The notes below the pieces were generated by a model that was given only the letters and a program-made list of their open reading frames with translations, was not told the origin of the DNA and did not search any database. A stretch of 64,000 bases of DNA from CAWGCA01 sp963820955 (GTDB lineage: Bacteria; Pseudomonadota; Gammaproteobacteria; Chromatiales; Chromatiaceae): assembly GCA_963820955.1 (NCBI GenBank), contig CAWGCA010000041.1:1-64000 (forward strand). The letters are read 5' to 3'. Of the stretch, positions 1-8,439 are shown piece by piece. The stretch's first letter is position 1. Each line of letters begins with the position of its first letter. The position numbers and the translations under genes were made by a program.

Positions 1-162
1 CGGGAAGAACGAGGCGACCAAGGGCATACCAAATCCAGGCATCACCGTCATGATACTGATTTCGGCGCCGTGTTTGCGCGCTTCCTCGATGGCGATCTTG
101 ACCGCTTTGGCGGCCAGATGAGTCTCCTGCAGGTCGATCGGCATCAGAATTTTCTTGAACAT
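1..162 (-). CDS. Universal stress protein (UspA family), N-terminal part only
   Basis: The gene begins at an ATG at 162 and runs off the left edge, so only about 54 residues are visible. They read MFKKILMPIDL then an alternating helix/strand pattern ending near MTVMPGFGMP, the normal start of a UspA-type nucleotide-binding fold (first beta strand with the conserved Asp of P-I-D). It lies downstream of the TRAP permease on the same strand with a gap of about 65 bases. Small Usp proteins are known partners of TRAP transporters (for example TeaD), so a regulatory role on the neighbouring transporter is inferred. The ATP-binding glycine motif lies outside the window. Confidence 0.85.
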   Translation of the reverse strand, partial: MFKKILMPIDLQETHLAAKAVKIAIEEARKHGAEISIMTVMPGFGMPLVASFFP

Positions 163-227
163 GGTCTTTACCTTAAAATAGAAATCTCGGCGGCCGCGTT
201 ATAGTTTCCGGCCGCAGTTCAGGCTGT

Positions 228-2813
228 CTATGATACGACGGCTGGCCTGCTGCGCCGCCGCTGCATCTGGGCGACGAAGCCCAGCAGTAGAAGTGCCGGG
301 ATAAACATCAGCTGTTTAGGTGGACGTTCGGCGGTCACCTGCAAATTTAGAATCTCCCAGTCGAAGTCGAGCCCTGCCTGCTGGGCGACACTGTCGAACA
401 TGACATTGTCCGCGATCACCTTATCCCCCTCGATGCGGGTCTCCAGGCCGACATTGGAGAGTCGTTCCTGACCCGGTGCGGCGGCCCCCAAGGGTAGCTG
501 GATCGTTTTTCGTACGAAGTCACCGTCGATCGTTTCACCGGCCACCTGCATACGGAGGTTGCCTTCCGGGGGCACTTGTTCCACCATTTCCACGATCCGG
601 GCAGCAGGCACAACATTGATTGGTTCATAGACGTAGTCCCACCAGAAGCCGGGGCGGAACAGGGTGAAGGCGACCAGCAGCAGGGCCAGGGATTCCCAGA
701 TCCGGCTTCGGGTCAGCCAGTAGCCCTGGGTGGCGGCGGCAAACAGCAGCATGGCGATCACCGCGCTGCTGATGACCAGCATCAGTTCGAACCAGTTGGC
801 GATGCCGATCAGCAACAACTGGGTGTTGAAAATGAACAGGAAAGGCAGGATCGCGGTACGGATGTCATACATGAAGCCCTGGATGCCGGTCTTTATCGGG
901 TCGCTCTTGGCGATGGCCGCCGCGGCAAAGGCAGCGAGGCCCACCGGTGGCGTGTCGTCCGCCAGAATACCGAAATAGAAGACGAACATGTGCACTGCGA
1001 TCAGCGGCACTATCAGGCCGTTGGAGGCGGCCAAGGCGACGACCACCGGCGCCATCAGGCTGGACACGACGATGTAGTTGGCGGTGGTCGGCAGGCCCAT
1101 GCCGAGCACGATGCAGATGACGGCGGTGAAGATCAGGGACATCATCAGGTTGCCGCCGGAAATGAACTCCACGAACTCGACCATTACCTGGCCGATGCCG
1201 GTAAGGGTGATGGTTCCCACCACGATGCCGGCGGCGGCGGTGGCGACACCTATGCCGATCATGTTGCGGGCACCGTGAACCAGGCCGTTGATGCATTCGC
1301 TAAAGCCGCGCATCCAGGCCCCGTCCGCCGGTTGGCCGCGGAACCTGGCCTGCAGCGGACGCTGGGTAACGACAATGACGATCATGAACAGCGTGGCCCA
1401 GAAGGCGGACAGGCCGGGCGAGAAACGCTCCACCACCAGGCACCACATGAGCACCACGATGGGCAGCAGGAAGTAGAGCCCGACCTTGACCGTCGGGCCG
1501 GCTTCGGGCAATTCAAGCACCGGGTTGTTCGGATCGTCCATTTCCAGTTCCGGGTAACGGGCGGAGAATTTCAGGAGTGCGAGGTAGACCGCCAGCACGA
1601 AGGCACCGACGATGTAGATCGCCATGTCCCCGGTATAGTCTTTGATCCATCCGATACCGTAGTAGACCACCAGCCCAATCAGGCAGGTACCGGCGACGAT
1701 GGCGGCCGTGGTCATCAGTTTCTGAGCCAGGGTTGAGTGGGTGCGTTTCGGCAGGCCCTGCATGTTGGCCTTGAGCGCCTCCAGGTGGACGATGTAGACC
1801 AGTGCGATGTAGGAGATGATTGCTGGCAGAAAGGCGTGCTTGATCACCTCGATATAGGAGATGCCGACGTACTCGATCATCAGGAAGGCAGCGGCCCCCA
1901 TCACCGGCGGGGTCAGCTGGCCGTTGGTTGAGCCCGCCACCTCGACCGCCCCGGCCTTGGTGCCGGGGAAACCGACCCGCTTCATCAACGGTATGGTGAA
2001 GGTGCCGGTGGTGGCCACATTGGCGATCGATGAACCGGAAATCAGGCCGGTGGCCGCGGACGCCACTACGGCTGCCTTGGCTGGACCGCCACGCATATGC
2101 CCGAGCAGGGCGAAGGCCATCTTGATGAAATAGTTACCAGCGCCCGCCTGCTCCAGCATGGCACCGAACAGCACGAACAGAAAGACAAAGCTGGTGGAGA
2201 CCCCCAGGGCGACACCGAACACACCCTCGGTGGTCAACCATTGGTGGGATATGACCTTGGAGAGACTCTGTCCCTTGTGGGCGATTACATCCGGCATATA
2301 AGGCCCGCCGAAGGTATAGATGAGAAAGATGATGGCGACCACCATCAACGGTGGACCCAGGGCGCGCCGGGTTGCTTCCAGCAGCAGCAGCATACCGCAG
2401 ATGCCCACTGCCAGATCGAAGCTGGTGGGGGAACCGGAACGCCCTGCCAGTTGATCGTAAAAAAGAAACAGATAGGCGGCGCTGAAGGCACCCAGCAGGG
2501 CGAAGATCCAGTCCTGGATCGGGATGCGGTAGCGGGGCGAGCGCTTCAGGGCCGGGTAGGCGGTGAAGGCGAGAAACAGGGCGAAGGCGAGGTGGATGGA
2601 ACGCGCCTCGGTATCGTTGAAGACCCCAAACCCCAGGGCAAAGGGGAGGGGGGAGGCATACCAGAGCTGAAACAGCGACCAGGTCAGGGGAACACCAAAC
2701 AGCATTTTGCCAGGGATTCCGGTGGGATGGCGCGCCCCGGTGTCGGTCTGGGCGACCATTTCCTGCAGCTCCTGGTCGGATATGGTGTCCGGCTGATTGT
2801 TTTGCTCACTCAT
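228..2813 (-). CDS. TRAP transporter fused permease (DctQ-DctM, TAXI type)
   Basis: This integral membrane protein of about 861 residues fuses the 4-helix DctQ-like part to the 12-helix DctM-like part, as is usual for TAXI-type TRAP systems. It would import a solute, driven by an ion gradient, from the receptor encoded just upstream. Typical DctM stretches are visible, such as SGSSIANVATTGTFTIP and GMGLPTTANYIV. After the last helices there is a soluble C-terminal domain of about 140 residues ending in one more hydrophobic segment, resembling DUF3394 found on such permeases. The start at 2813 (MSEQNNQ) is preferred to an ATG 24 bases upstream because the family rarely carries the extra basic leader; this is not certain. 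The substrate cannot be read from the sequence. Confidence 0.92.
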   Translation of the reverse strand: MSEQNNQPDTISDQELQEMVAQTDTGARHPTGIPGKMLFGVPLTWSLFQLWYASPLPFALGFGVFNDTEARSIHLAFALFLAFTAYPALKRSPRYRIPIQDWIFALLGAFSAAYLFLFYDQLAGRSGSPTSFDLAVGICGMLLLLEATRRALGPPLMVVAIIFLIYTFGGPYMPDVIAHKGQSLSKVISHQWLTTEGVFGVALGVSTSFVFLFVLFGAMLEQAGAGNYFIKMAFALLGHMRGGPAKAAVVASAATGLISGSSIANVATTGTFTIPLMKRVGFPGTKAGAVEVAGSTNGQLTPPVMGAAAFLMIEYVGISYIEVIKHAFLPAIISYIALVYIVHLEALKANMQGLPKRTHSTLAQKLMTTAAIVAGTCLIGLVVYYGIGWIKDYTGDMAIYIVGAFVLAVYLALLKFSARYPELEMDDPNNPVLELPEAGPTVKVGLYFLLPIVVLMWCLVVERFSPGLSAFWATLFMIVIVVTQRPLQARFRGQPADGAWMRGFSECINGLVHGARNMIGIGVATAAAGIVVGTITLTGIGQVMVEFVEFISGGNLMMSLIFTAVICIVLGMGLPTTANYIVVSSLMAPVVVALAASNGLIVPLIAVHMFVFYFGILADDTPPVGLAAFAAAAIAKSDPIKTGIQGFMYDIRTAILPFLFIFNTQLLLIGIANWFELMLVISSAVIAMLLFAAATQGYWLTRSRIWESLALLLVAFTLFRPGFWWDYVYEPINVVPAARIVEMVEQVPPEGNLRMQVAGETIDGDFVRKTIQLPLGAAAPGQERLSNVGLETRIEGDKVIADNVMFDSVAQQAGLDFDWEILNLQVTAERPPKQLMFIPALLLLGFVAQMQRRRSRPAVVS

Positions 2814-3072
2814 TTTTCGCTCCGGGCCCTTCTCCAAAGGTGAATCAGGGGTCAGTAACCTGTCTTTAGTTTCGATCTGGCTGCCAAAGATGAATAACCA
2901 CTGAGTTCAAAAATAGGTGCTGAAATTGCGCCGTGACGGCTGTCGTTAATGCGCTGTGTACGCTGCGCCCTCTGTGGTGCACTTTGTTTTCAACCCGTTA
3001 CGGTATTTTTTTCGTCCCGCAATGGTTTGAGTTTTGTGGCAGATTGGATTCATTTTTGTCTGGTAACAAGGT

Positions 3073-3094
3073 GCGGGCGGCCGGAGCCGCCCGC
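3073..3094 (-). terminator. GC hairpin between TRAP receptor and permease genes
   Basis: A perfect 9-bp stem (GCGGGCGGC with GCCGCCCGC) closes a 4-base loop just after the receptor stop codon. There is no T-run after it in the direction of transcription, so it is more likely an mRNA-stabilising or attenuating hairpin than a full terminator. That would give more receptor than permease, which is common for binding-protein transporters. The remaining sequence up to 2813 shows nothing else clear. Confidence 0.55.
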
Positions 3095-3107
3095 TGGGTA
3101 GCTTAAA

Positions 3108-4079
3108 TTACATCAGACCGGCTTCTTTGTAGTACTTCATGGCACCGTCATGCAGCGGTGCGGATAGACCATCCTTGACCATCTGTTCTTTTTTCAGATG
3201 GGCAAAGGCTGGATGCAGTTTACGGAAGCTGTCGAAGTTTTCAAATACCGATTTAACCACCACATAAACGGTCTCTGTCGGTACTGTCGAGGAGCTGACG
3301 AAGGTGGCGCCCACACCGAAGGTCTCCACATCGGCGTCGTTGCCACGATACATGCCGCCGGGAATCGTGGCCTTGCGGTAGTAGTCGTTGTCGGCAACCA
3401 GTTTGTCGATGGCGGGTCCGGTGACAGGCACCAGGATGGTGTCACAGGAGGTGGTGGCCTCCTTGATGGAGCCCGAAGGATGGCCGACGGTGTAGATCAT
3501 GGCATCGATTTTGTTGTCGCACAGGGCCTTGGACTGCTCGGCGGCCTTGAGTTCGGAAGCGAGGGCGAAGTCCGATTTTTCCCAGCCGAGGGTCTCCATA
3601 AGCACCTCCATGGTGCCGCGCTGGCCGGAGCCAGGATTGCCGATATTGACGCGTTTACCTTTCAGGTCGGTAAATGTCTTGATGCCGGAGTCGGCACGGG
3701 CCACCACGGTAAAGGGTTCGGGATGGACGGAGAATACGGCGCGGAGCTCTTTGTTGGGACCCTGCTCCTGGAATTTGTCGGTGCCGTTATAGGCGTGATA
3801 TTGCCAGTCTGACTGAGCGACACCCATGTCCAGTTCACCGGCACGGATGGTATTCAGGTTGTAGATCGACCCGCCGGTGGATTCCACCGAACAGCGGACC
3901 CCGTGTTCCTTGCGGCCTTTGTTGACCAGGCGGCAGATGGCGCCGCCGGTGGGATAGTAGACCCCGGTCACCCCGCCGGTACCGATAGTGATAAAGGTAT
4001 CGGCGTTGGCCGTGGCAGATGCCCCCAGGCTGACACAAGCCACCATCAGGGCGGTGGCAATAGAACGTTTACAAATCAT
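3108..4079 (-). CDS. TAXI family TRAP transporter solute-binding receptor
   Basis: The product is a periplasmic receptor of 323 residues. It has a clear signal peptide (MICKRSIATAL..., cleavage near SATANA-D) followed by the TAXI signature ITIGTGGVTGVYYPTGGAIC. Later segments such as GNPGSGQRGTMEVL are also typical. The start at 4079 is chosen because GGAGG lies nine bases upstream. It would bind a small organic acid or amino acid and deliver it to the fused permease downstream; the ligand is unknown. Confidence 0.93.
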   Translation of the reverse strand: MICKRSIATALMVACVSLGASATANADTFITIGTGGVTGVYYPTGGAICRLVNKGRKEHGVRCSVESTGGSIYNLNTIRAGELDMGVAQSDWQYHAYNGTDKFQEQGPNKELRAVFSVHPEPFTVVARADSGIKTFTDLKGKRVNIGNPGSGQRGTMEVLMETLGWEKSDFALASELKAAEQSKALCDNKIDAMIYTVGHPSGSIKEATTSCDTILVPVTGPAIDKLVADNDYYRKATIPGGMYRGNDADVETFGVGATFVSSSTVPTETVYVVVKSVFENFDSFRKLHPAFAHLKKEQMVKDGLSAPLHDGAMKYYKEAGLM

Positions 4080-4094
4080 GCGGTGATCCTCCAA

Positions 4095-4538
4095 TTTATA
4101 TTAGGTAAAGAATGCGGGCGCTACCGACAATGCCTCGAAAAATCGCGAGTTCCTGTTTTCTGCCTACCCGGCTAAAAAGTTTATTTTCGTTAATTACGCA
4201 GAAAACCTGCTGTCGATTTTCGCTGTCGACACCAGGTATCCCTTAGATACTACCCTTTTAGACTAGCGATTTCGAGGTAAGATACAACCCCGAGTGTGAA
4301 TGGCTTCCGGAGGAGGTGCGACCGATACAGTCGCGAGGCCATTGCCGAAGGAAGCCCGTGTGTGCAGTTAATTGAGACACTGAGCGGTTGTGGAGGCGGA
4401 ATCACAAGCGGTTTTTTATCGGATTGGATTCAGCAATAATATATAGCCAGGCTTCCCCCTTTGGACAAAGTCTGGACCCATTGTCTACCCCGAATATTTC
4501 CATCAACTGACACAAAAAAATTGGGAACAAGAACAGCC
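4095..4538. other. Divergent intergenic region with a possible RNA fold
   Basis: This stretch between the divergent TRAP receptor and Sel1 genes has no convincing gene. At 4302-4356 an outer 7-bp stem (GGCTTCC with GGAAGCC) encloses an inner 5-bp stem (GCGAC with GTCGC), giving a two-level fold. I do not recognise it as a known riboswitch. It may be a leader element for the downstream lipoprotein gene or chance pairing. Confidence 0.25.
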
Positions 4539-5396
4539 ATGAATTCCTGCCTGCCTTGCCGACTTCGGTTGGTCATATTGATAATTAGCTTGAGCTCCTG
4601 TGCCCATATCCCGGGCTGGAGGGCGCCGGAAGTGGAACAGTTAAGGCAGCAGGCGGAGGCGGGGGATGCCGTCAGTCAGTACCAGATGGGGATTCTCTAC
4701 GACGAGGGAATGCGGGTGTTGAAGGACAAGACAGCCGCTGTCCACTGGTATACGAAGGCGGCAGATCAAGGTCACGCGGGTGCAGAGTATCGCCTCGGAT
4801 CGGCCTACTATGGGGGTAGGGGTGTTGCAAAGGATCAGATCGAAGCAGTGAAATGGTTGCACAAGGCAGCGGCGAGGGGAGAGCCTGCTGCCCAGTATCT
4901 ATTGGGTGTTGCCTACAGGGACGGAGGCGGAGTGGAGAAGGATGCGGCCTGGGGCGCCCGCTGGTATGGGTTGTCTGCGCAGCAGGGGCATAAACCGGCG
5001 CAATTTGCGTTGGGACTGGCTTTTGCCAGTGGTGATGGCCTTCCGGAACAGCCCGTCCAGGCCTGCAAATGGCTGACACTGGCAGAGAGATCGGGTCATG
5101 CGGCGGCCGAAAAAGAGCATGAGAAGCTTACTTCGAAGATGGCCGAATGGCAGCTTTCCAGATGCCGCGTCTTGGCGGACAGTTGGCGGCCGATTTTCCA
5201 GGTGGGCAATGAGGATAAACCGACCATCCGCTACGTGCAGTATGAGTTGATCAGGCAGGGATACAGGCCAGGTTCAATTGATGGAATCAACGGACCGCGT
5301 ACGCAACAGGCGATCGAAAAATACTGGGCCCGCTTGAATATAGGTGGAGCATGGACCTGGGAGGAGATCGTCCTTTGGCTGAGAGGAGAGGACTAG
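4539..5396 (+). CDS. Sel1-repeat lipoprotein with C-terminal peptidoglycan-binding-like domain
   Basis: The predicted protein has 285 residues. The N-terminus is a lipoprotein signal with lipobox L-S-S-C. Four to five Sel1-like repeats follow, with the usual A-x-x-G-x-x-x-A-x-Y-x-L-G pattern (for example AVHWYTKAADQGHAGAEYRL). The last 60 residues (YELIRQGYRPGSIDGINGPRTQQAI) look like a PG_binding_1 fold, which recognises the cell wall. The start at 4539 puts the signal peptide at the N-terminus; an upstream in-frame start at 4461 would add a poor leader. It is likely a periplasmic scaffold anchored to a membrane and touching peptidoglycan. No operon partner is evident. Confidence 0.85.
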   Translation: MNSCLPCRLRLVILIISLSSCAHIPGWRAPEVEQLRQQAEAGDAVSQYQMGILYDEGMRVLKDKTAAVHWYTKAADQGHAGAEYRLGSAYYGGRGVAKDQIEAVKWLHKAAARGEPAAQYLLGVAYRDGGGVEKDAAWGARWYGLSAQQGHKPAQFALGLAFASGDGLPEQPVQACKWLTLAERSGHAAAEKEHEKLTSKMAEWQLSRCRVLADSWRPIFQVGNEDKPTIRYVQYELIRQGYRPGSIDGINGPRTQQAIEKYWARLNIGGAWTWEEIVLWLRGED

Positions 5397-5423
5397 CCCG
5401 AGTAGCTGGGTGCGTTTTTCACG

Positions 5424-5453
5424 AAAAAAAGGCCGGAATCTCCGGCCTTTTTC
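5424..5453. terminator. Bidirectional rho-independent terminator
   Basis: A GGCCGGA / TCCGGCC stem with a 3-base loop is flanked by an A-run on the left and a T-run on the right. It lies between two convergent genes (stops at 5396 plus and 5476 minus), so it can serve both. Confidence 0.9.
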
Positions 5454-5475
5454 TGTTGCGCGATGGATGCAGACG

Positions 5476-6513
5476 CTACTGGCTGTGGGTGGCGTCCGGT
5501 TGTGGATTGGCTTGCGGAGCAGCCGCCGGTGCTGGTGGTTGTTCCGGCTCGGAGGTGGGGGCGAATTCCGGTGCTTCCTCCGGAGCTGGAGGCGGACCAT
5601 AACCATAGGGGTAGCCCGGCGGGTAGCCTGGACCGTAGCCGTACCTGCTTTCGTCGTAATATCCCTCCGGCGCACCCGGGCCGAATCCGGGACCAAAAGA
5701 ACGCCCATAGCTGGGCGGGTAACCTCGGCCATATCCAGGGTAGCCACCTCGATCATAGGCCTCTCCCTCTCCGGCATCACTGCCCGGCGAAGCGAAACCC
5801 TCTTGGCGGGGCAGGGTGACGGTGATTACCCCGTCGCCGTCGACCCGTTGCATTTTTTCAGCGTCTGCATCCCGTGGCACGGAGACGCGTCTTTTGAAGT
5901 CACTGAAGCTGCGTGAAAAGCTGTAAGATCCGCGATCGTCGCTCTGTTGGGACTGCTCCGACTGGGAACGTGTGATCAGGATGCTCCTACCCTGCACCTC
6001 CACCTGAACGGACTCTGGGCTCTCCTGGCCGGTGAAGATCCTGAGTTCATAACCGGATTCGTTCATATCCCGTTCGATATGCATTCCCCGGCTCGGACGT
6101 TGCCGGGGAAAGGGTGGAGGCCGGTAGCCCCTCCTTCGTTCGCCCAGGGACTCAAACGCAGGTTGCTGCGATTGACGGGGCTGAATCTGTGCCTCATAAG
6201 CGGGCTGTTGTGGTGGCTCGGGCTGAACCGTGGCCGCGTAAGCGGGCTGTTGCGGTGCCTCGGGCTGAACCGGGGGCGCGTAAGCGGGCTGTTGTGGTGG
6301 CTCGGGCTGAACCGGGGCCGCGTAAGCGGGCTGTTGCGGTTGCCCGGGCTGTACCGGGGCCGCATAAGCGGGCTGTTGCGGTTGCCCGGGCTGTACCGGG
6401 GCCTCAAAAGTGGGTTGTTGCGGTTGCCCGGGCTGCACCGGCGTGTCGGCAATGGCGGGTAGCACTACGGCTGCTGCCAGGCCGGCATTCAGCATATTCA
6501 ACCATCGATTCAT
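5476..6513 (-). CDS. Secreted proline/glutamine-repeat protein with Hsp20-like domain
   Basis: A protein of 345 residues with an unusual layout. It has a signal peptide (cleavage near PAIA), seven tandem copies of a 14-residue unit of the type VQPGQPQQPAYAAP (residues about 26-122), and an alpha-crystallin/Hsp20-like segment at about 145-220. The tail is rich in Gly, Tyr and Pro (GYPGYGRGYPP, YGYGPGYPPGYPYGYG). The Hsp20 reading rests on YELRIF..., a SILITRSQ strand, SFSRSF and the family-typical GDGVITVTLPR. The start at 6513 is set by GAGGAGG upstream. A periplasmic or surface small-heat-shock-like protein with low-complexity arms would be atypical, since Hsp20 proteins are normally cytoplasmic. 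Function unknown; a holdase or envelope-stress role is inference. Confidence 0.75.
   Translation of the reverse strand: MNRWLNMLNAGLAAAVVLPAIADTPVQPGQPQQPTFEAPVQPGQPQQPAYAAPVQPGQPQQPAYAAPVQPEPPQQPAYAPPVQPEAPQQPAYAATVQPEPPQQPAYEAQIQPRQSQQPAFESLGERRRGYRPPPFPRQRPSRGMHIERDMNESGYELRIFTGQESPESVQVEVQGRSILITRSQSEQSQQSDDRGSYSFSRSFSDFKRRVSVPRDADAEKMQRVDGDGVITVTLPRQEGFASPGSDAGEGEAYDRGGYPGYGRGYPPSYGRSFGPGFGPGAPEGYYDESRYGYGPGYPPGYPYGYGPPPAPEEAPEFAPTSEPEQPPAPAAAPQANPQPDATHSQ
6148..6438 (-). repeat. Seven tandem 42-bp repeats coding a 14-residue P/Q-rich unit
   Basis: The units encode VQPxxPQQPAYxAP-like peptides. The first three are nearly identical and the last two diverge (IQPRQSQQPAFES). The repeat is in frame and inside a gene, so copy-number change would alter length without a frameshift. 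Confidence 0.85.
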
Positions 6514-6673
6514 AACAAACACCTCCTCACGGCGCTGATGACAATTATCTGTCCGGTTGAAAAGAATACAGAATGTAGTCAAGTCTCAACCGAACATGTG
6601 TCTCATTCGGATGCTTCCGTTCAACCGGTATTATACGCCGGAGCAACCATCCATGAGCTACTTTTTTGGTAGA

Positions 6674-8221
6674 CTATGGCAGGTAAGGGGCGGCGTATTT
6701 CTGGTTCTCGAAAATCTGGAAAGAGGCACCTTCTTGCCAGGCCGAAGATGGCAGACCTGCCTTGCGGGACAGGCGTGCGAGTGTCTCTTCCCGGGTCCAG
6801 CCCTGTTCTGTGGCGACTTCGGGCAAAAAAACCGCCTTTTGCCCCGCCTTGTTGAGCACTATGCCCTGTTCGCCCACTCGGAAATCCTTGTAGGATGCGA
6901 TCTGCCGCGGGGGAGTCAGCACGCTGACCTCGATTGTAAGGCGCGGCAGCTCTTCCGCTGTCACTGGTTGGAATCGGTGGTCATTGCGGGCTGCGTTGAT
7001 GCCGTTTTCGAGCACCGCCTGGTATAGAGGCTGTCGGGGCTGGATATAGCCGATACAGCCCCGTAGCTTTCCTTCTTCCTTGAGTGTCACAAAGGCCCCT
7101 GCCGGGGCCGTCAGTGCGGGGGGCAGTTGCTTCAGCAACCTGTCCAGCCGTTGTCGGGTCTCGGCCTGGCCGTCGCCAACTGCCAGGTCGACCCCGGCTA
7201 CTGCGATCTGGTGCAGCAGCAACATCTCCTCTGCGCCTAGCTTCGCGCTTTCGATCGGTTTTGCCGTTGGGGGCGCGGAGTTTCCCGACAGGGGAGGGCC
7301 GGTCACGGCGATGACGGCGTAGCTGACGGAATTGTGATAGTCACCGGTGAGGGCACCGCTGGTGGTGTAGGCCAGCTGTTGCAGGTGACTGGAGGCGGGC
7401 AGCATCTCGATCAGCAGTCGAATCGGACGGAAACCGCAGATAGTGATTCCGGTCCGTCGCTGATAGGTGAGAAATCCATCCCTGTCTTTTGCCAGTATTC
7501 GTTCCAGGGCACCCTCGTCCAGCTGTCTGATATGCTCTGCCGCCTGCCGGTCTGGGGGGAATGGAAGATAATTGAACCTCGCACCGTAGTGAGTGAAATC
7601 GCTGGAGACCACCACCAGGGTGTTGTTGTCTGCCATTGGTTGCAGTAGCGCCGCGGCTTGCCGGTAGTCCTCTGCCTCCATTTGTCCAACCAATATCGGC
7701 AGTAGTTTCCAGCCAGGCGCCAGGGTCTGCTGCAGCAGCGGCAGTTCGATTTCTATGCTGTGCTCGCGCTGATGGGCTTCCGGATCTGCGAGGACCAGAG
7801 AGGAGGCGCGCAGCTGCTGCACGGCATACTGGTCCAGAGGGACGCTGCCCAAAGGTGTTTCGTAGGCATCTACCTCCGCGATGGAAAGACCCCTGAAATC
7901 GCTGTGATGGGAAGGCCCCAGAACGATTACCCTCTGATACTGTTTGCCCTGTACCAGAGAAAATCCTTTGGCTGCCGTCGCGCCGCTGTAACGGTAGCCG
8001 GCATGGGGTAGGATCAGGGCGCGGATCGGTTGATCCGGCGTTATTCGCTGCTCAGCGGCCGCTTCGAGAAACCCGTCCAACTCACCTTTCAATTGCGCGG
8101 GTCGGTCGGGGTACCAGCTTCCGGCGAGGGCACTCGGCCGTGATCGCTCTGCCGCCTGGGACATGCAAACCAGCAACACAATCAACCCAAGCCCCAAGGC
8201 TTTGCCCGCCATCCTCTTCAC
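6674..8221 (-). CDS. amrB-amrA: AmmeMemoRadiSam protein B-A fusion (Memo-like + AMMECR1)
   Basis: The product is 515 residues. After a signal-like N-terminus (LGLIVLLVCMSQAA), residues about 25-310 match the Memo family, with LILPHAGYRYSGATAAKG, the EHSIEIELPLLQ stretch and VVVSSDFTHYG, which carry the His/Asp metal-site residues. Residues about 335-510 match AMMECR1, with the hallmark LRGCIGYIQP. Both domains are normally encoded near a radical SAM enzyme, as here. The start is a GTG with GGGGGA upstream. The gene is last in a minus-strand operon, 12 bases after the small Tat gene. The AmmeMemoRadiSam reaction is not settled to my knowledge. A cleavable signal would place this copy in the periplasm, which should be tested. 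Confidence 0.88.
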   Translation of the reverse strand: MKRMAGKALGLGLIVLLVCMSQAAERSRPSALAGSWYPDRPAQLKGELDGFLEAAAEQRITPDQPIRALILPHAGYRYSGATAAKGFSLVQGKQYQRVIVLGPSHHSDFRGLSIAEVDAYETPLGSVPLDQYAVQQLRASSLVLADPEAHQREHSIEIELPLLQQTLAPGWKLLPILVGQMEAEDYRQAAALLQPMADNNTLVVVSSDFTHYGARFNYLPFPPDRQAAEHIRQLDEGALERILAKDRDGFLTYQRRTGITICGFRPIRLLIEMLPASSHLQQLAYTTSGALTGDYHNSVSYAVIAVTGPPLSGNSAPPTAKPIESAKLGAEEMLLLHQIAVAGVDLAVGDGQAETRQRLDRLLKQLPPALTAPAGAFVTLKEEGKLRGCIGYIQPRQPLYQAVLENGINAARNDHRFQPVTAEELPRLTIEVSVLTPPRQIASYKDFRVGEQGIVLNKAGQKAVFLPEVATEQGWTREETLARLSRKAGLPSSAWQEGASFQIFENQKYAAPYLP

Positions 8222-8232
8222 GACATCCCCCT

Positions 8233-8439
8233 TTATTCGCTCCCGCTTCGATAGTTGGGTGGTTTATGCACCTGATCCCGGGGTCGGTAATAGTCCGCTT
8301 CCCGCAGCGAGAGGGGTGCAGGGCCGCGCCTGGCCGGGATTGCCGGAAGGACCAGGATGCCCAGCCCCATTGCGCTGAGCAGTTTGAGAAAACGCCGACG
8401 CCGGATCTGTACCCGCCGTGCTTTGGTGATTCTGTTCAT
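8233..8439 (-). CDS. Very small Tat-signal protein in the AmmeMemoRadiSam operon
   Basis: Only 68 residues. The N-terminus holds RRRRFLKLLSAMGLGILVL, a twin-arginine signal, with likely cleavage after LPAIPA. This leaves a mature peptide of roughly 35 residues containing SLREADYYRP and ending KPPNYRSGSE. The start ATG overlaps the stop of the radical SAM gene (ATGA) and has GGAGT upstream, so the two are translationally coupled. The Tat route suggests it travels folded, with a cofactor, or with a partner. No metal-binding cysteines are present. A role as a modification target or assembly factor for the neighbours is inference only. The start two codons upstream is possible. Confidence 0.75.
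   Translation of the reverse strand: MNRITKARRVQIRRRRFLKLLSAMGLGILVLPAIPARRGPAPLSLREADYYRPRDQVHKPPNYRSGSE

Noticed and set aside
576..1736. 386-codon open frame on the plus strand
   Set aside because: It lies opposite the TRAP permease and has a His/Gly/Gln-rich composition without any fold, as expected from the reverse of a GC-rich membrane gene.
6148..6438. Regular repeats resembling a CRISPR array
   Set aside because: The units are adjacent without spacers, are in frame and encode a P/Q peptide repeat. No cas genes are present.
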